NCBI GenBank assembly: GCA_024686335.1
Contig: JAILCI010000003.1
Coordinates: 1-64,000, forward strand
Length of the DNA stretch: 64,000 nucleotides
Direction: 5' to 3'
From: Bacteroidales bacterium
Lineage (GTDB): Bacteria; Bacteroidota; Bacteroidia; Bacteroidales; WCHB1-69
The notes beneath the pieces are model-generated. The model saw nothing but the letters and a program-made list of their open reading frames with translations, was not told the origin of the DNA and did not search any database. Each line of letters starts with the position of its first letter. The first letter of the stretch is position 1. The translations under genes were made by a program, and so were the position numbers. Below are positions 24,148-34,088 of the stretch, one piece after another.

Positions 24148-25500
24148 ATGAAGAAACTCATTATCAGCATATTATGCGTCATCTGCGCTACCCTCTCAGT
24201 CTGCGCACAGGGAGGTGGTACGCCCATTGACGGCATTGTGGCTGTAGTTGGCAAAGAGGTCATCCTTCAGTCCGATCTGGAAAAGCACTACATCGACTAC
24301 AAAGCTCAATACCGTCACATCGACAATCCGGAAGAAGTTTATTGCCAGATCTTGGAGAATCTGATGCTCAACAAATTGTTAGTGCATCAGGCAGACCTTG
24401 ATAGTATCGAGGTGACAGATGAAGAAGTTGACTATCGTCTCAACTCACGTATCTCCTACTTCCTTCAGCAGGTGGGCGGAGATGTGAAATACATCGAAAA
24501 CTACTTCAAGAAACCGATGTCCGAAATCAAGAAAGAGATGCGGGAGATGATGCGCGAGCAGGCTCTGATTGAGCAAGTGCAAGCAAACATCACGGGCGAC
24601 ATCACAGTGACGCCATCAGAGGTAAAGCGTTTCGCCAATGAACTCAGTCAAGACAGCATGCCTATTGTCCCCACTTCCTATGTCTTCGGTGAGATTGTAA
24701 AGATCCCACCGGTAAGTGAAGAAGAAATCAACTCCGTCAAGGAGCGACTCAACGAGTATCGTGAGCGTATTCAACGTGGAGAGAAAATCTCCCTACTAGC
24801 GCGCCTCTACTCTGACGACCCGGGCAGTGCCGCACATGGCGGAGACCTCGGTTTCGTAGAACGCGGAACCACTTATCCCGAATTTGAGGCTGCAGCCTTC
24901 AACCTGAAATCGGGCGAAGTGTCACAAGTCATCAAGACTCAAGCTGGATATCATATCATCCAAATGATTGAGCGCCGAGGCGAGTCTGTCCACGTGGCCC
25001 ATATCCTCATTCAACCCAAGCCCTCCACCGACGAGCAGGTGAAAGCCATCACCTATCTCGACAGCGTACGCCAGGTCATCATCAACGAGCACCTGACTCT
25101 CGCCGAAGCCGCCAAACGTTTTTCCGAAGGCGGAACCAAGGACAATGGCGGTTTGGCTATCAACCCTTACACCAACTCCAATTCTTTCGACAAACAGAGT
25201 ATGGACGAGGCCACATACGTGACCGTAAGCAAATTGATTCCTGGCGAGTATTCAGAATGTACTCCCTACGTAAATGACGATGGTATAATGGCATATCGAC
25301 TGATCTATCTTCAAGAGAAAGTCAGCGAACACAGAGCCAATATCGTGGAAGACTACAACATGATCCAAACTGCTGCCCTGGAAAATAAAAAGTACGAAGC
25401 ACTGGAGCAATGGATCCTAGACAAGGTAAAAGTTACCAATATTAAAATTGATACACAATATAAAGATTGTGATTTCGTTACTAAATGGCAGATTCCTTAA
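24148..25500 (+). CDS. SurA-like periplasmic peptidyl-prolyl isomerase/chaperone
   Basis: 450 residues from ATG at 24148; an alternative start at 24139 adds three residues. A signal peptide (to about residue 21, SVCAQ) is followed by a SurA-type helical N-domain (from PIDGIVAVVGKEVILQSDLE), then two parvulin (PPIC) domains: about 175-285 with SLLARLYSDDPGSAAHGGDLG, and about 287-400 with SVHVAHILIQ and AAKRFSEGGTKDNGGLA. SurA escorts outer-membrane proteins across the periplasm. It ends 11 bp before the MoxR-type ATPase gene, indicating an operon. A weak -7 motif TATTTTCG lies at 24088-24095. Confidence 0.88.
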   Translation: MKKLIISILCVICATLSVCAQGGGTPIDGIVAVVGKEVILQSDLEKHYIDYKAQYRHIDNPEEVYCQILENLMLNKLLVHQADLDSIEVTDEEVDYRLNSRISYFLQQVGGDVKYIENYFKKPMSEIKKEMREMMREQALIEQVQANITGDITVTPSEVKRFANELSQDSMPIVPTSYVFGEIVKIPPVSEEEINSVKERLNEYRERIQRGEKISLLARLYSDDPGSAAHGGDLGFVERGTTYPEFEAAAFNLKSGEVSQVIKTQAGYHIIQMIERRGESVHVAHILIQPKPSTDEQVKAITYLDSVRQVIINEHLTLAEAAKRFSEGGTKDNGGLAINPYTNSNSFDKQSMDEATYVTVSKLIPGEYSECTPYVNDDGIMAYRLIYLQEKVSEHRANIVEDYNMIQTAALENKKYEALEQWILDKVKVTNIKIDTQYKDCDFVTKWQIP

Positions 25501-25511
25501 AGTAAAAACTG

Positions 25512-26489
25512 ATGCAAGAATTTAAAAATGATGTGGAAGCCATCGAGGCTTTTGTTGAGAAATATAAAGAACTTAAAAACGAGATAGCTAAAGTCATCGT
25601 TGGCCAAGATGAAGTAGTAAAGAACATTCTGATGGCCATGTTCAGTCGCAGCCACGCTCTGCTGATTGGTGTCCCTGGTCTGGCTAAGACTTTGATGATC
25701 ACCACTATTGCAAAAGCTGTGGATATGAGTTACAACCGTATCCAGTTCACCCCCGACTTGATGCCGTCCGACATCATGGGTGCTGAAATCTTGGATGACA
25801 ACCGTAACTTCAAGTTTGTCAAAGGCCCTGTCTTTGCAAACATCGTGTTGGCCGATGAGATCAACCGTACGCCTCCCAAAACCCAGTCTGCTCTTCTGGA
25901 GGCCATGCAGGAACGCTCCGTCAGTATGAACGGCACCACCTACGCCCTCCCCGACCCATTCTTCGTACTAGCTACGCAGAACCCTATCGAGCAGGAAGGT
26001 ACCTATCCGCTGCCTGAAGCTCAGCAAGACCGTTTCATGTTCAACATCCTGTTGGACTATCCGACCAAAGACGAAGAGGTGGATATCGTGAAACGCACCA
26101 TCCATGGCGATATGGTAGAACCGGCTCGCGTGCTCACCGTTGAAGATATCATCTTCTATCAGAAACTGTTGCAAAGAGTTCCTATCCCAGAGAACGTTTA
26201 CCGTTACGCAGTCAACTTGGCTACGCTGACACGTCCTGGCACCCCTGAGGCACACGCATGGGCTAACGACTACCTCTCTTGGGGTGCTGGTCCTCGTGCC
26301 TCCCAATTCCTCATCATCGGCGCCCGTACCCACGCAATCCTCAGCGGCAAATTCTCCCCTGATATCGAGGACATCCGCGCCGTGGCCTACAACATCTTGC
26401 GACACAGAATCATACGCAACTATAAGGCAGAAGCAGAGGGCTTGACGGTAGAAAAAATCATCGACAAGCTGCTCTCCGCTGCCAATTAA
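25512..26489 (+). CDS. MoxR-family AAA+ ATPase
   Basis: 325 residues, standard for MoxR/RavA-type ATPases. Walker A is GVPGLAKT at 53-60, Walker B is VLADEINRTPPKTQSALLEA, and sensor-1 lies in VLATQNPIEQEGTYPLPEAQ with the arginine of AQQDRFMF nearby. Such proteins act as chaperones that insert cofactors or activate partner proteins, often with VWA/DUF58 proteins encoded next door. Here the neighbours are a SurA-like chaperone upstream and a histidine kinase 9 bp downstream, and no DUF58 gene is present. Confidence 0.9.
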   Translation: MQEFKNDVEAIEAFVEKYKELKNEIAKVIVGQDEVVKNILMAMFSRSHALLIGVPGLAKTLMITTIAKAVDMSYNRIQFTPDLMPSDIMGAEILDDNRNFKFVKGPVFANIVLADEINRTPPKTQSALLEAMQERSVSMNGTTYALPDPFFVLATQNPIEQEGTYPLPEAQQDRFMFNILLDYPTKDEEVDIVKRTIHGDMVEPARVLTVEDIIFYQKLLQRVPIPENVYRYAVNLATLTRPGTPEAHAWANDYLSWGAGPRASQFLIIGARTHAILSGKFSPDIEDIRAVAYNILRHRIIRNYKAEAEGLTVEKIIDKLLSAAN

Positions 26490-26498
26490 TAAGCCATT

Positions 26499-28019
26499 AT
26501 GGCCAAGAATCTCCTATACAAAACCCACTGGCGCTGGTTGTTATTCATCTCAGCACTGGTGGTTTTTATCTTTATTATCTACTACTCCTCCCGCTTAATC
26601 AAGAATATTGCCAAAGAGGAGCGGCAGCGTATTGAGATTTGGGCCGGCGCTATCACCTATAAAGCACAGATCGTCAACGAGACGGAACACTTCTTCAATT
26701 CCATCCGCATGGAGGAGGGTAACCATGCCACCCTTCTGGCTAAGGCCATCAAGAAGGTGACTGAAGCCGACCTGGACGAAGATCTTACCTTCTATCAGGA
26801 TATTATCACCTCCAACTCCACCGTTCCGACTATCATCGCCAATATGAAAGGTGATATTGATGCAGCTGTCAACGTGCCCGACAGTATTCAAAACATGAAG
26901 AATATCAGTGAGTTGGGGCATGAACGTGAGGAGTACGACAGTCTCAAGCTAACCTACTACGCCCACGACTATGTCACTATCTACTATAAACAGTCGCAGA
27001 TATACTACGACCTCCACACTGTCATCGACAATCTGCTGCAGTCATTTTTCCAGGAAACGGTTATCAACTCAGCTTCCGTGCCCGTCATCATTACCGACAG
27101 CACTCAAACTCAAGTTATCACTGCCGGCAATATAGACTCCGCTACCATAAATAACCCTACTGCATTAGCAGACAGGCTTGATGTTATGAAAGGAGACAAT
27201 GAGCCAATCGTGCTAGACATGGTCGATCGGGGCCGCTGCTACGTTTTCTACGAAGAGTCCTCCGTATTAAAACAACTGCGTTACTTCCCATACATTGAAC
27301 TGGGCATCGTCCTGATATTCATCATCGTGGCCTATCTGCTCCTCAGTGTTTCGAGAAAGTCGGAACAGAACCGCGTCTGGGTGGGCATGTCCAAAGAGAC
27401 CGCCCATCAACTTGGCACCCCTATCTCATCATTGATGGCATGGAACGAATTGCTTAAAGAGATGGATGTAGACCCGTCAGTTTCTACAGAGATTGGCAAA
27501 GATGTACACCGGCTGGAGACCATCGCACAGCGCTTCTCCAAGATTGGCTCTGCTCCTGTCTTGGAACCGACCGACATCATCCCCATCATCGATGACTTCA
27601 CATCCTATATGCAGTCACGAATTCCTTCACTCGTCAGCATCAAGTTCAACAAACCGGAGAAAGAGAACCTCGTATTGCCCATCAACCGTTATCTGTTTGA
27701 GTGGGTAATCGAGAACCTCATCAAGAATGCCGTGGATGCCATGGACGGCAAAGGCGCCATCAACATTGACATAGTGGAAGATAGTAAACATGTCTGCATC
27801 GACGTCACCGACACGGGTAAGGGAATTCCCAACAAACTGCAACGACAAATCTTCAAACCCGGCTACACCTCCAAGAGTCGCGGTTGGGGTCTAGGCCTAA
27901 CTCTGGCCAAGCGCATCATCAACGAGTATCACAAGGGCAAACTCTTCGTGAAGTCGTCCGTCATCGATCACGGCACCGTGATGCGTATCCAACTTAAAAA
28001 ACAGAAAAACAAAGATTAA
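26499..28019 (+). CDS. Membrane sensor histidine kinase
   Basis: 506 residues. Two membrane helices (about 12-30 and 264-284) frame a periplasmic sensor domain of about 230 residues that I do not recognise. The phosphoacceptor is His303 in AHQLGTPISSLM. The ATPase domain shows the N box NLIKNAVDAMDG, DTGKGIP and GWGLGLTLAKRII. No response regulator is encoded nearby, so it is an orphan kinase. Its place in a surA-moxR operon suggests it monitors the cell envelope (inference). Its stop overlaps the stop of the convergent next gene by four bases. Confidence 0.9.
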   Translation: MAKNLLYKTHWRWLLFISALVVFIFIIYYSSRLIKNIAKEERQRIEIWAGAITYKAQIVNETEHFFNSIRMEEGNHATLLAKAIKKVTEADLDEDLTFYQDIITSNSTVPTIIANMKGDIDAAVNVPDSIQNMKNISELGHEREEYDSLKLTYYAHDYVTIYYKQSQIYYDLHTVIDNLLQSFFQETVINSASVPVIITDSTQTQVITAGNIDSATINNPTALADRLDVMKGDNEPIVLDMVDRGRCYVFYEESSVLKQLRYFPYIELGIVLIFIIVAYLLLSVSRKSEQNRVWVGMSKETAHQLGTPISSLMAWNELLKEMDVDPSVSTEIGKDVHRLETIAQRFSKIGSAPVLEPTDIIPIIDDFTSYMQSRIPSLVSIKFNKPEKENLVLPINRYLFEWVIENLIKNAVDAMDGKGAINIDIVEDSKHVCIDVTDTGKGIPNKLQRQIFKPGYTSKSRGWGLGLTLAKRIINEYHKGKLFVKSSVIDHGTVMRIQLKKQKNKD

Positions 28020-28429
28020 CTGTACACGCGCAGGCGCATACCGTCAAAACGACAGTTGTACTTGCGGGCCGGCCATCGGGAAGGTCCCGACAAGACACTA
28101 CCATCCAAAATGTTATAGGTGGAACCGCACAGTGAGTCAACCATGCGCAACCCGTCTTCATCCACGTAAAGCCATGAATCATGCTCCTCATAGTCATACG
28201 GACAAGCACGGTCGTATGCAAAGAAGGTCCATTCGTCAAGACGATAGACAATAATGCCGTTCACACCGCCCTTAACATATTCATATCCACCATACGTGTT
28301 CAGGCGATAGTACATTGCATCGTTAGGATAGATAATAAAATCCACATGCACACGCGGAATAGGATTATCATAGACATCGCAGCTGAAAAGCAGCGGCAGG
28401 AATAACATTAGCAAGAAAGTCCTTTTCAT
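28016..28429 (-). CDS. Rieske-fold-like lipoprotein with altered cluster site
   Basis: 137 residues. The leader MKRTFLLMLFLPLLFSC has a lipobox with Cys17. The C-terminal half has the layout of a Rieske domain: AYDRACPYDY where a C-x-H motif is expected, then LCGSTYNILDGSVLSGP where C-x2-H plus GS is expected. One cysteine of each pair remains (Cys76, Cys101) but both histidines are missing. It could not bind a standard [2Fe-2S] Rieske cluster; a disulfide between the two cysteines is possible. Related lipoproteins seem common in Bacteroidales. The function is unknown. Confidence 0.65.
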   Translation of the reverse strand: MKRTFLLMLFLPLLFSCDVYDNPIPRVHVDFIIYPNDAMYYRLNTYGGYEYVKGGVNGIIVYRLDEWTFFAYDRACPYDYEEHDSWLYVDEDGLRMVDSLCGSTYNILDGSVLSGPSRWPARKYNCRFDGMRLRVYS

Positions 28430-28444
28430 TGTTGTAATGGGCTT

Positions 28445-29233
28445 TTAATAGATAAATGGAAAAATCTTATATCGTTTTAAAGAGGTAAACTCTTCACCAA
28501 AGAACATCTCGTATCGTTCGTAAACAGCCTTGGAGCGCGGGATGATATTGGCACATGTCCAAATGAAGAATACCAGACCGGATATTGACCAGGTCAGGAT
28601 TGCAAAACCGAGCCACTCCATAATCTCACCCAAATAGTTGGCGGAGTTGACATATTTAAATGGCCATCCCTTAGGAAGATAGTAGTTATTGTCATAAGGA
28701 TCATCTCTCAAACCTCTAATAATACGGTCGGCATGAAGGTTGATTGTCATACCTGTCAGGAAGATGATGAAACCAATAATGAACTGCGGAGAGATGAGCC
28801 AACGAATGGGGTAGTAATCCAGCGGACTGAAATAGAAGAGCCATCCACCCTGCATGATAGCATTACATGTGTTGAAGATGAAACCTAAAATGACAATGGA
28901 AATCGGCATTCTACTCTGTCCCTTCATCAGCAACGGGAAAATAAACGATCGCTGAAAATAGTGAAATTCAAAGATGAAGAACATTATGAATGTCACGATG
29001 TTAAACGGCCGAATATGAAAATAGAGAGAGACAAAATAGAGAATGAGCATCGTGAAAAATACGGGGATCTCCATGATAAACCAACCGAGATTGCTCCTGA
29101 CAGAAAAACCCCAGCGATTGTTAAAGGTCATACCGTATGCCACCGTCACAAACTGCAGGACTACAAAAACCAGCATGCCGAGGACGGTCATGATAATCAA
29201 AAGATAGTGATATATTTGGCTAAAGAGTTCCAT
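28445..29233 (-). CDS. Steroid 5-alpha-reductase-like integral membrane protein
   Basis: 262 residues with about six or seven membrane helices. The C-terminal third is characteristic of the family: LPKGWPFKYVNSANYLGEI, EWLGFAI, then NIIPRSKAVYERYEMFFGEEF and a final IFPFIY. In eukaryotes the family reduces the delta-4 double bond of steroids using NADPH. Bacterial members have uncertain substrates, perhaps other unsaturated lipids or host sterols. It stands between the Rieske-like lipoprotein gene and a glycosyltransferase gene on the same strand, with short gaps on both sides. Activity is inferred from the family only. Confidence 0.78.
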   Translation of the reverse strand: MELFSQIYHYLLIIMTVLGMLVFVVLQFVTVAYGMTFNNRWGFSVRSNLGWFIMEIPVFFTMLILYFVSLYFHIRPFNIVTFIMFFIFEFHYFQRSFIFPLLMKGQSRMPISIVILGFIFNTCNAIMQGGWLFYFSPLDYYPIRWLISPQFIIGFIIFLTGMTINLHADRIIRGLRDDPYDNNYYLPKGWPFKYVNSANYLGEIMEWLGFAILTWSISGLVFFIWTCANIIPRSKAVYERYEMFFGEEFTSLKRYKIFPFIY

Positions 29234-29244
29234 AAACAGTGTTT

Positions 29245-30252
29245 TTAAAAGAACTTGGTACCATCAAAATGGTGTTTTCCTTTGAAATAGTTCAAGAATA
29301 CCACCGAACCATCATACACGTCAGTAAAAGCCAGTTTAGGCATCGTGTTGCGTTGAGCCTTGCACTGTTTATACCGTTTGGCAAAGGCGAACATGGCTTT
29401 ATAAACAGCTATAAAATCCTTGAAATGAAATTGGAGCAGGAAAAAGACTGCTGCGATTTGATCAAGGAAGAAACGAAGAATGAAAGTGCGGGTAAGGCGT
29501 TCCTCGGGCAGATTCTTGAGCAAGAGGAACAGATTATTGCGGAAGTTTAGGTAGGTCTTGAAAGAGTTGTTCTTAGGCAGAGTGCCGCCACCTACGTGGA
29601 GCACGACCGACTGAGGGCATACCTTGATTTTGAAACCAGCATTTTTTATACGCCAGCAGAAATCGATCTCCTCCATATGGGCGAAGAAGTCGTCATCAAG
29701 ACCGCCCATGGTGCGATATACGTCACTGCGGACGAACATGGCGGCACCAGTGGCCCAGAAAATATCGATGGGGTCGTCATACTGACCTTCATCTTTTTCC
29801 AGGGTGGAGAAGACGCGTCCACGACAGAAGGGATAACCGTACTTGTCGATAAATCCGCCCGAAGCGCCAGCATACTCGAACATTTCCGGTTGAGAATATG
29901 ACAGGATTTTCGGCTGTACAACTGCGATTTTTTCGTTGGCGTCCATCATCTCGATGATCGGCTCAATCCAATGTTCCGTCACCTCAATGTCGGAGTTCAG
30001 CAGACAGAAGTATTCAGAGTCAATCTGTTCCATTGCAAGATTATAGCCACGCGCAAAACCCTCGTTGCGCTCATTGCGCAAGATACGGACTGTTGGATAA
30101 TTCTCTTGCAGGAACACTATAGAATCGTCCGTAGAGGCATTGTCGGCCACCACCAACTCAGCGTATTCGGGCAAAGAACGAACCAATGAGGGCAGAAATT
30201 TCTCCAAAAACTTGCGTCCGTTCCAGTTTAATATAACGACAGATAACTTCAT
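29245..30252 (-). CDS. Family 2 glycosyltransferase
   Basis: 335 residues. The GT-A fold starts at residue 2 with LSVVILNWNGRKFLEKFLPSL and VVADNASTDDS; LLNSDIEV carries the metal-binding aspartate motif, and MGGLDDDFFAHMEEIDFCWR the acceptor-side motif. A hydrophobic stretch near 255-285 could bind the membrane. It resembles rhamnosyltransferase-like enzymes of cell-surface polysaccharide synthesis. Donor and acceptor cannot be told. A minus-strand -7 motif (plus-strand CAAAGATA, 30299-30306) precedes it. Confidence 0.88.
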   Translation of the reverse strand: MKLSVVILNWNGRKFLEKFLPSLVRSLPEYAELVVADNASTDDSIVFLQENYPTVRILRNERNEGFARGYNLAMEQIDSEYFCLLNSDIEVTEHWIEPIIEMMDANEKIAVVQPKILSYSQPEMFEYAGASGGFIDKYGYPFCRGRVFSTLEKDEGQYDDPIDIFWATGAAMFVRSDVYRTMGGLDDDFFAHMEEIDFCWRIKNAGFKIKVCPQSVVLHVGGGTLPKNNSFKTYLNFRNNLFLLLKNLPEERLTRTFILRFFLDQIAAVFFLLQFHFKDFIAVYKAMFAFAKRYKQCKAQRNTMPKLAFTDVYDGSVVFLNYFKGKHHFDGTKFF

Positions 30253-30444
30253 CTTACCTATTTTTCAATCAAAAGAGCAAACCGAAAATTTGCCGCTGCA
30301 AAGATAATCAAAAAAAATCGTAATACTCTAATACGATTTATAAATTTTGGAAAGGAATAATTCCCAAAAACATAATAGAAAAGTTCCTTTCAAACAGGGA
30401 TAGTTTTTTTTTCAGAAAAGCCTAATAATAAAAGAAAAAAAGTG

Positions 30445-30452
30445 TATTTTTG
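30445..30452 (+). promoter_or_regulatory. -7 promoter motif (TATTTTTG) of rpsO
   Basis: TATTTTTG lies 48 bp before the rpsO start codon. Confidence 0.65.
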
Positions 30453-30500
30453 CCGCCGATTTAAGAAAGGTAAAAAAATTTAATTAATTAGAAGAAAACT

Positions 30501-30770
30501 ATGTATTTAACAAGCGACGTAAAGAAATCCATTTTTGAAGAATATGGCAAATCTGCTACCGATACCGGTTCTCCTGAAGCACAAGTTGCCCTGTTCACTC
30601 ACCGCATCAAACACCTCACCGAGCATGTGAAGGCTAATCGTGGCGACAAAGTCACCAACCGTGCCCTCATCAACTTGGTTGGTAAGAGAAAAAAAATGCT
30701 CGAATACCTCAAACAACAAGATATTGAGCGTTACAGAGCATTAATCAAGAAGTTGGGTCTCAGAAAATAA
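30501..30770 (+). CDS. rpsO: 30S ribosomal protein S15
   Basis: 89 residues, full length. It binds 16S rRNA early in assembly of the small subunit. Typical blocks are TGSPEAQVALFTHRIKHLTEH, shown here as TGSPEAQVALFT and RIKHLTEH, then LINLVGKRKKMLEYL and a basic end KKLGLRK. pnp follows after a terminator-like hairpin, the conserved rpsO-pnp order. Confidence 0.97.
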   Translation: MYLTSDVKKSIFEEYGKSATDTGSPEAQVALFTHRIKHLTEHVKANRGDKVTNRALINLVGKRKKMLEYLKQQDIERYRALIKKLGLRK

Positions 30771-30791
30771 TTCTTACATCTATAACTATTA

Positions 30792-30827
30792 CCAAACAGG
30801 GCAATTTACACAAATTGCCTTGTTTGG
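30792..30827 (+). terminator. Hairpin between rpsO and pnp
   Basis: CCAAACA/TGTTTGG and GGCAATTT/AAATTGCC form a long stem around loop ACAC. No T-run follows. By analogy with other bacteria this position may be an RNase III site or attenuator rather than a full terminator (inference). Confidence 0.6.
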
Positions 30828-30884
30828 TATATGGATTATAATGTGACCTGATTTTCTATCTTATTCATTTATAAATTATTAGCA

Positions 30885-33200
30885 ATGATTGGAATTAGTA
30901 AAACATTCGATATAGGCGATGGCCGCATGGTGACCATCGAGACCGGCAAGTTAGCTAAACAGGCCGACGGTGCTGCCGTTGTCAGAATGGGCGACACTAT
31001 GATTTTGGCAACAGTTTGTTGCAAAAAAGAGGCTGTTGAAGGCACTGACTTCATGCCGTTACAGGTTGAATACCAAGAAAAGTATGGCGCACTCGGTCGC
31101 ATTCCTGGCGGTTTCTTCCGTCGTGAGGCACGCCCCTCCGAGTATGAAATCCTCATCGCACGTCTTGTAGACCGTGCAATCCGTCCGCTCTTCCCGAAAG
31201 ACTTTCACGCTGAGACACAAGTCATCGTGACCTTGATCTCCGGTGACAGACACATGTTACCTGATTGCTTGGCATGCTTGGCAGCCTCCTCTGCAATCGC
31301 CGTATCCAACATCCCCTTTGAGTGCCCCATCTCCGAGGTACGCGTAGGTCGTGTGGACGGCAAACTCGTCATCAACCCCACCGTGGAAGATATGGAGAAC
31401 TCCGACATCGACATGATCGTCGCTGCCTCCATGGACAACATCATGATGGTGGAAGGTGAGATGAAAGAGATCTCCGAAGACGACATGGTCGCTGCTCTCA
31501 ACTTCGCCAAGGACGCTATCAAGGTTCAGTGTCAAGCTCAGATTGACTTGGCTGCTGAGGTTCCCACCGCTTTCCCGAAACGCGAGTACTGCCACGAGAC
31601 TAATGACGAGGAGATTCGCGAACGCATCCAAAAAGAAACCTACGATAAAGTTTATGCCGTAGCAAAATCTTTCATGGGCAAACAGGCTCGTAATGAGGCT
31701 TTCGACCAGATTCTCGCCGACTTCATGGAGACCATCCCCGAAGAGGAACGCGAAGAGAAAGAAGTTATGGTAAAACGTTACTATGGCGACGTTCAATATC
31801 ACGCCATGCGTAATATGATTCTGGATGAGCGCATCCGTCTCGACGGTCGTGACCTGGAGACTATCCGTCCCATCTGGATTGAAACAGGCTATCTGCCTGC
31901 TGCACATGGTTCCGCCATCTTCACCCGTGGTGAGACTCAGTCTTTAGCCACCTGTACGTTAGGCACCAAGCTTGACGAGCAGATCATCGATGGTGCAGTA
32001 GTGGAAGGTTCCAGCCGCTTCATGTTGCACTACAACTTCCCGCCGTACAGCGTAGGTGAGGTGAAACGTGTCGGCAGTACTGGCCGTCGTGAGATCGGTC
32101 ACGGCAACCTGGCAAAACGTGCCCTCGCGCCGATGATCCCCTTCGACGACCCGACATTCCCCTACACCGTCCGCATCGTCTCTGACATCCTCGAATCCAA
32201 CGGCAGCTCCTCTATGGCTACCGTTTGCGCCGGCACTCTCGCCCTGCTCGACTGTGGTGTCAAGATGAAGAAACCGGTTTCCGGTATCGCCATGGGCCTC
32301 ATCACTGATGAGAACTCTAGTCGCTATGCCATCTTGTCCGACATCCTCGGCGACGAGGACCACCTCGGCGACATGGACTTCAAGGTTTGTGGTACTGAAG
32401 ACGGTATCACTGCATGCCAGATGGATATCAAGGTCAATGGTCTCTCCTCCGAAGTGATGGCAGAGGCATTGGCACAGGCTCACAGAGGTCGTATGTTCAT
32501 CCTCGGCAAAATCAAAGAGGCTATGCCCGCACCGCGCGAGGACTACCGTCCGTTCGTACCGCGCATCGTCCAAATGCAAATCCCACGCGAATTCATCGGA
32601 GCCGTTATCGGACCGGGAGGAAAGATCATCCAAGAGATGCAGCGTGAAACAAATACAACCATCAACATCGAAGAGGTTGGTGACTTTGGCGTTATCGATA
32701 TCGCAGCTGCTAATGTTGACGACATCAACACCGCTATCAACCGCATCAAACTCATCACCACTGTTCCTGAAGTGGGCGAGGTTTATGAAGGTAAGATTAA
32801 GAACATCACCGCCTTTGGCGCTTTCGTGGAGTTCCTGCCGAACACCGACGGCCTCCTGCATGTCACCGAGATTGCATACCGCCGTATTGAGAACGTGGAA
32901 GATGTCCTCAAGGTTGGTGACACCATCAAGGTTCAACTCATCGGCATCGACGAGAAGACTGGCAAATACCGTCTCTCCCACAAGGTGCTGCTTCCCAAAC
33001 CGGAAGGTTATGTGGAGCCGACTGCCAAACCTCGTAACGGTAACAATCGCGGCGGCGACAAACGCGACCACAACAATGGTGGCAACCGTAACAACGACAG
33101 ACGCAACGATCGTAACAACAATCGCCGTCCGCAAGGTGACAGACCGCAACGTTCCGACAAACCTCAGAACGACCAACCGGACTTCCCTGAGATGGATTAA
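30885..33200 (+). CDS. pnp: Polyribonucleotide nucleotidyltransferase (PNPase)
   Basis: 771 residues. It degrades RNA from the 3' end by phosphorolysis. Two RNase PH domains (about 1-235 and 310-545) are joined by a helical linker, followed by a KH domain ([15 protein letters not shown]) and an S1 domain ([20 protein letters not shown]). The RNase PH core has [20 protein letters not shown] and [16 protein letters not shown]. After about residue 705 there is a low-complexity tail rich in Asn, Arg, Gly and Asp, ending in DFPEMD, probably disordered and RNA-binding. It follows rpsO, as usual. Confidence 0.97.
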   Translation: MIGISKTFDIGDGRMVTIETGKLAKQADGAAVVRMGDTMILATVCCKKEAVEGTDFMPLQVEYQEKYGALGRIPGGFFRREARPSEYEILIARLVDRAIRPLFPKDFHAETQVIVTLISGDRHMLPDCLACLAASSAIAVSNIPFECPISEVRVGRVDGKLVINPTVEDMENSDIDMIVAASMDNIMMVEGEMKEISEDDMVAALNFAKDAIKVQCQAQIDLAAEVPTAFPKREYCHETNDEEIRERIQKETYDKVYAVAKSFMGKQARNEAFDQILADFMETIPEEEREEKEVMVKRYYGDVQYHAMRNMILDERIRLDGRDLETIRPIWIETGYLPAAHGSAIFTRGETQSLATCTLGTKLDEQIIDGAVVEGSSRFMLHYNFPPYSVGEVKRVGSTGRREIGHGNLAKRALAPMIPFDDPTFPYTVRIVSDILESNGSSSMATVCAGTLALLDCGVKMKKPVSGIAMGLITDENSSRYAILSDILGDEDHLGDMDFKVCGTEDGITACQMDIKVNGLSSEVMAEALAQAHRGRMFILGKIKEAMPAPREDYRPFVPRIVQMQIPREFIGAVIGPGGKIIQEMQRETNTTINIEEVGDFGVIDIAAANVDDINTAINRIKLITTVPEVGEVYEGKIKNITAFGAFVEFLPNTDGLLHVTEIAYRRIENVEDVLKVGDTIKVQLIGIDEKTGKYRLSHKVLLPKPEGYVEPTAKPRNGNNRGGDKRDHNNGGNRNNDRRNDRNNNRRPQGDRPQRSDKPQNDQPDFPEMD

Positions 33201-33210
33201 TCAAAAACAA

Positions 33211-33239
33211 AAAGGACTTCGTAATGAAGTCCTTTTTTT
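33211..33239 (+). terminator. Terminator after pnp
   Basis: AAAGGACTTC and GAAGTCCTTT pair across GTAAT, followed by a T-run. Confidence 0.85.
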
Positions 33240-33262
33240 ATGTCTATATGTGATTTCAACTT

Positions 33263-34027
33263 TTAATACTGTCGTTGAATGAAAATCTCCAACTCTCTCT
33301 TGTTGCTGTCAAAGGTAAAGACATTAACCAACAGAAAATAACGCTCAGGATCCACGCAGCTGTTGTAGGCATATTTAGCCAACTCGAGTTTCATGTGATC
33401 ATATTCGAGAGAACGGCACAATCTGTCAATCTGGTTTACAGACAATGGGTTGCGGCGCACAAGACGTTTAGCCATGTTAAGCTTATTCGACTCGAAGGTT
33501 TCTGCCTGAATTGCCATAATCGCCTGATTGAATTCTGTATCATTCATACCTGCGGGCACTACGACGTATGATTGCGGAGAGGGATGGTAACCATACCAAT
33601 CGCCTTGATTGTATCCATGCTGGGTGACAATCATCGACATTGTCAAATCAGGACGTGACACAGCATTTCCGATAGTCAAACCGAAAAGATTCCGCGACCT
33701 CTCAATGCAGAAACCATTGCTCGAGCGACCAATGCGTACCAGTTGACCAATGGTGTGGTGCTCGATATCATCGATTTCCACACGCAAATAGTGATCTCCC
33801 TCAGGCACATTTTCTACCCTAATAGATTTCACAGATTGCTGATTTTGCAAGACATCGTCAATGAATAACCAGAAGGAATTATAACTGGAACTAACAGTTA
33901 GGGATGTCTGGAAACCATATCCACTATTTTGTCCATGATGATGCTGGGCATAAGAGGATGGAGCCAAAAACAAAAAGGCTGCCAGCAACAAGACTGAGGA
34001 CGCGATTTTTACAAAAACATTTTTCAT
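33263..34027 (-). CDS. Exported DUF4476-domain protein
   Basis: 254 residues. A signal peptide (about 1-27, PSSYAQ) leads to a beta-rich N-terminal region that reads like a PEGA-type segment (SIRVENVPEGDHYLRVEID), then a C-terminal DUF4476 domain (about 160-254) with MNDTEFNQAIMAIQAE, NPLSVNQIDRLCRSL and DSNKRELEIFI. DUF4476 proteins are widespread in Bacteroidota and lack an assigned function. The gene stands alone, convergent to pnp. Confidence 0.82.
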   Translation of the reverse strand: MKNVFVKIASSVLLLAAFLFLAPSSYAQHHHGQNSGYGFQTSLTVSSSYNSFWLFIDDVLQNQQSVKSIRVENVPEGDHYLRVEIDDIEHHTIGQLVRIGRSSNGFCIERSRNLFGLTIGNAVSRPDLTMSMIVTQHGYNQGDWYGYHPSPQSYVVVPAGMNDTEFNQAIMAIQAETFESNKLNMAKRLVRRNPLSVNQIDRLCRSLEYDHMKLELAKYAYNSCVDPERYFLLVNVFTFDSNKRELEIFIQRQY

Positions 34028-34088
34028 AACCTAAAAATCTTAAAAGTTAGACATACAAAATAAACTGACACGTAGATTCCGCAAAAGA

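Noticed and set aside
31959..33176. Open minus-strand frame of 405 codons opposite pnp
   Set aside because: pnp is unmistakable over this stretch; the antisense frame has no motif or start context.
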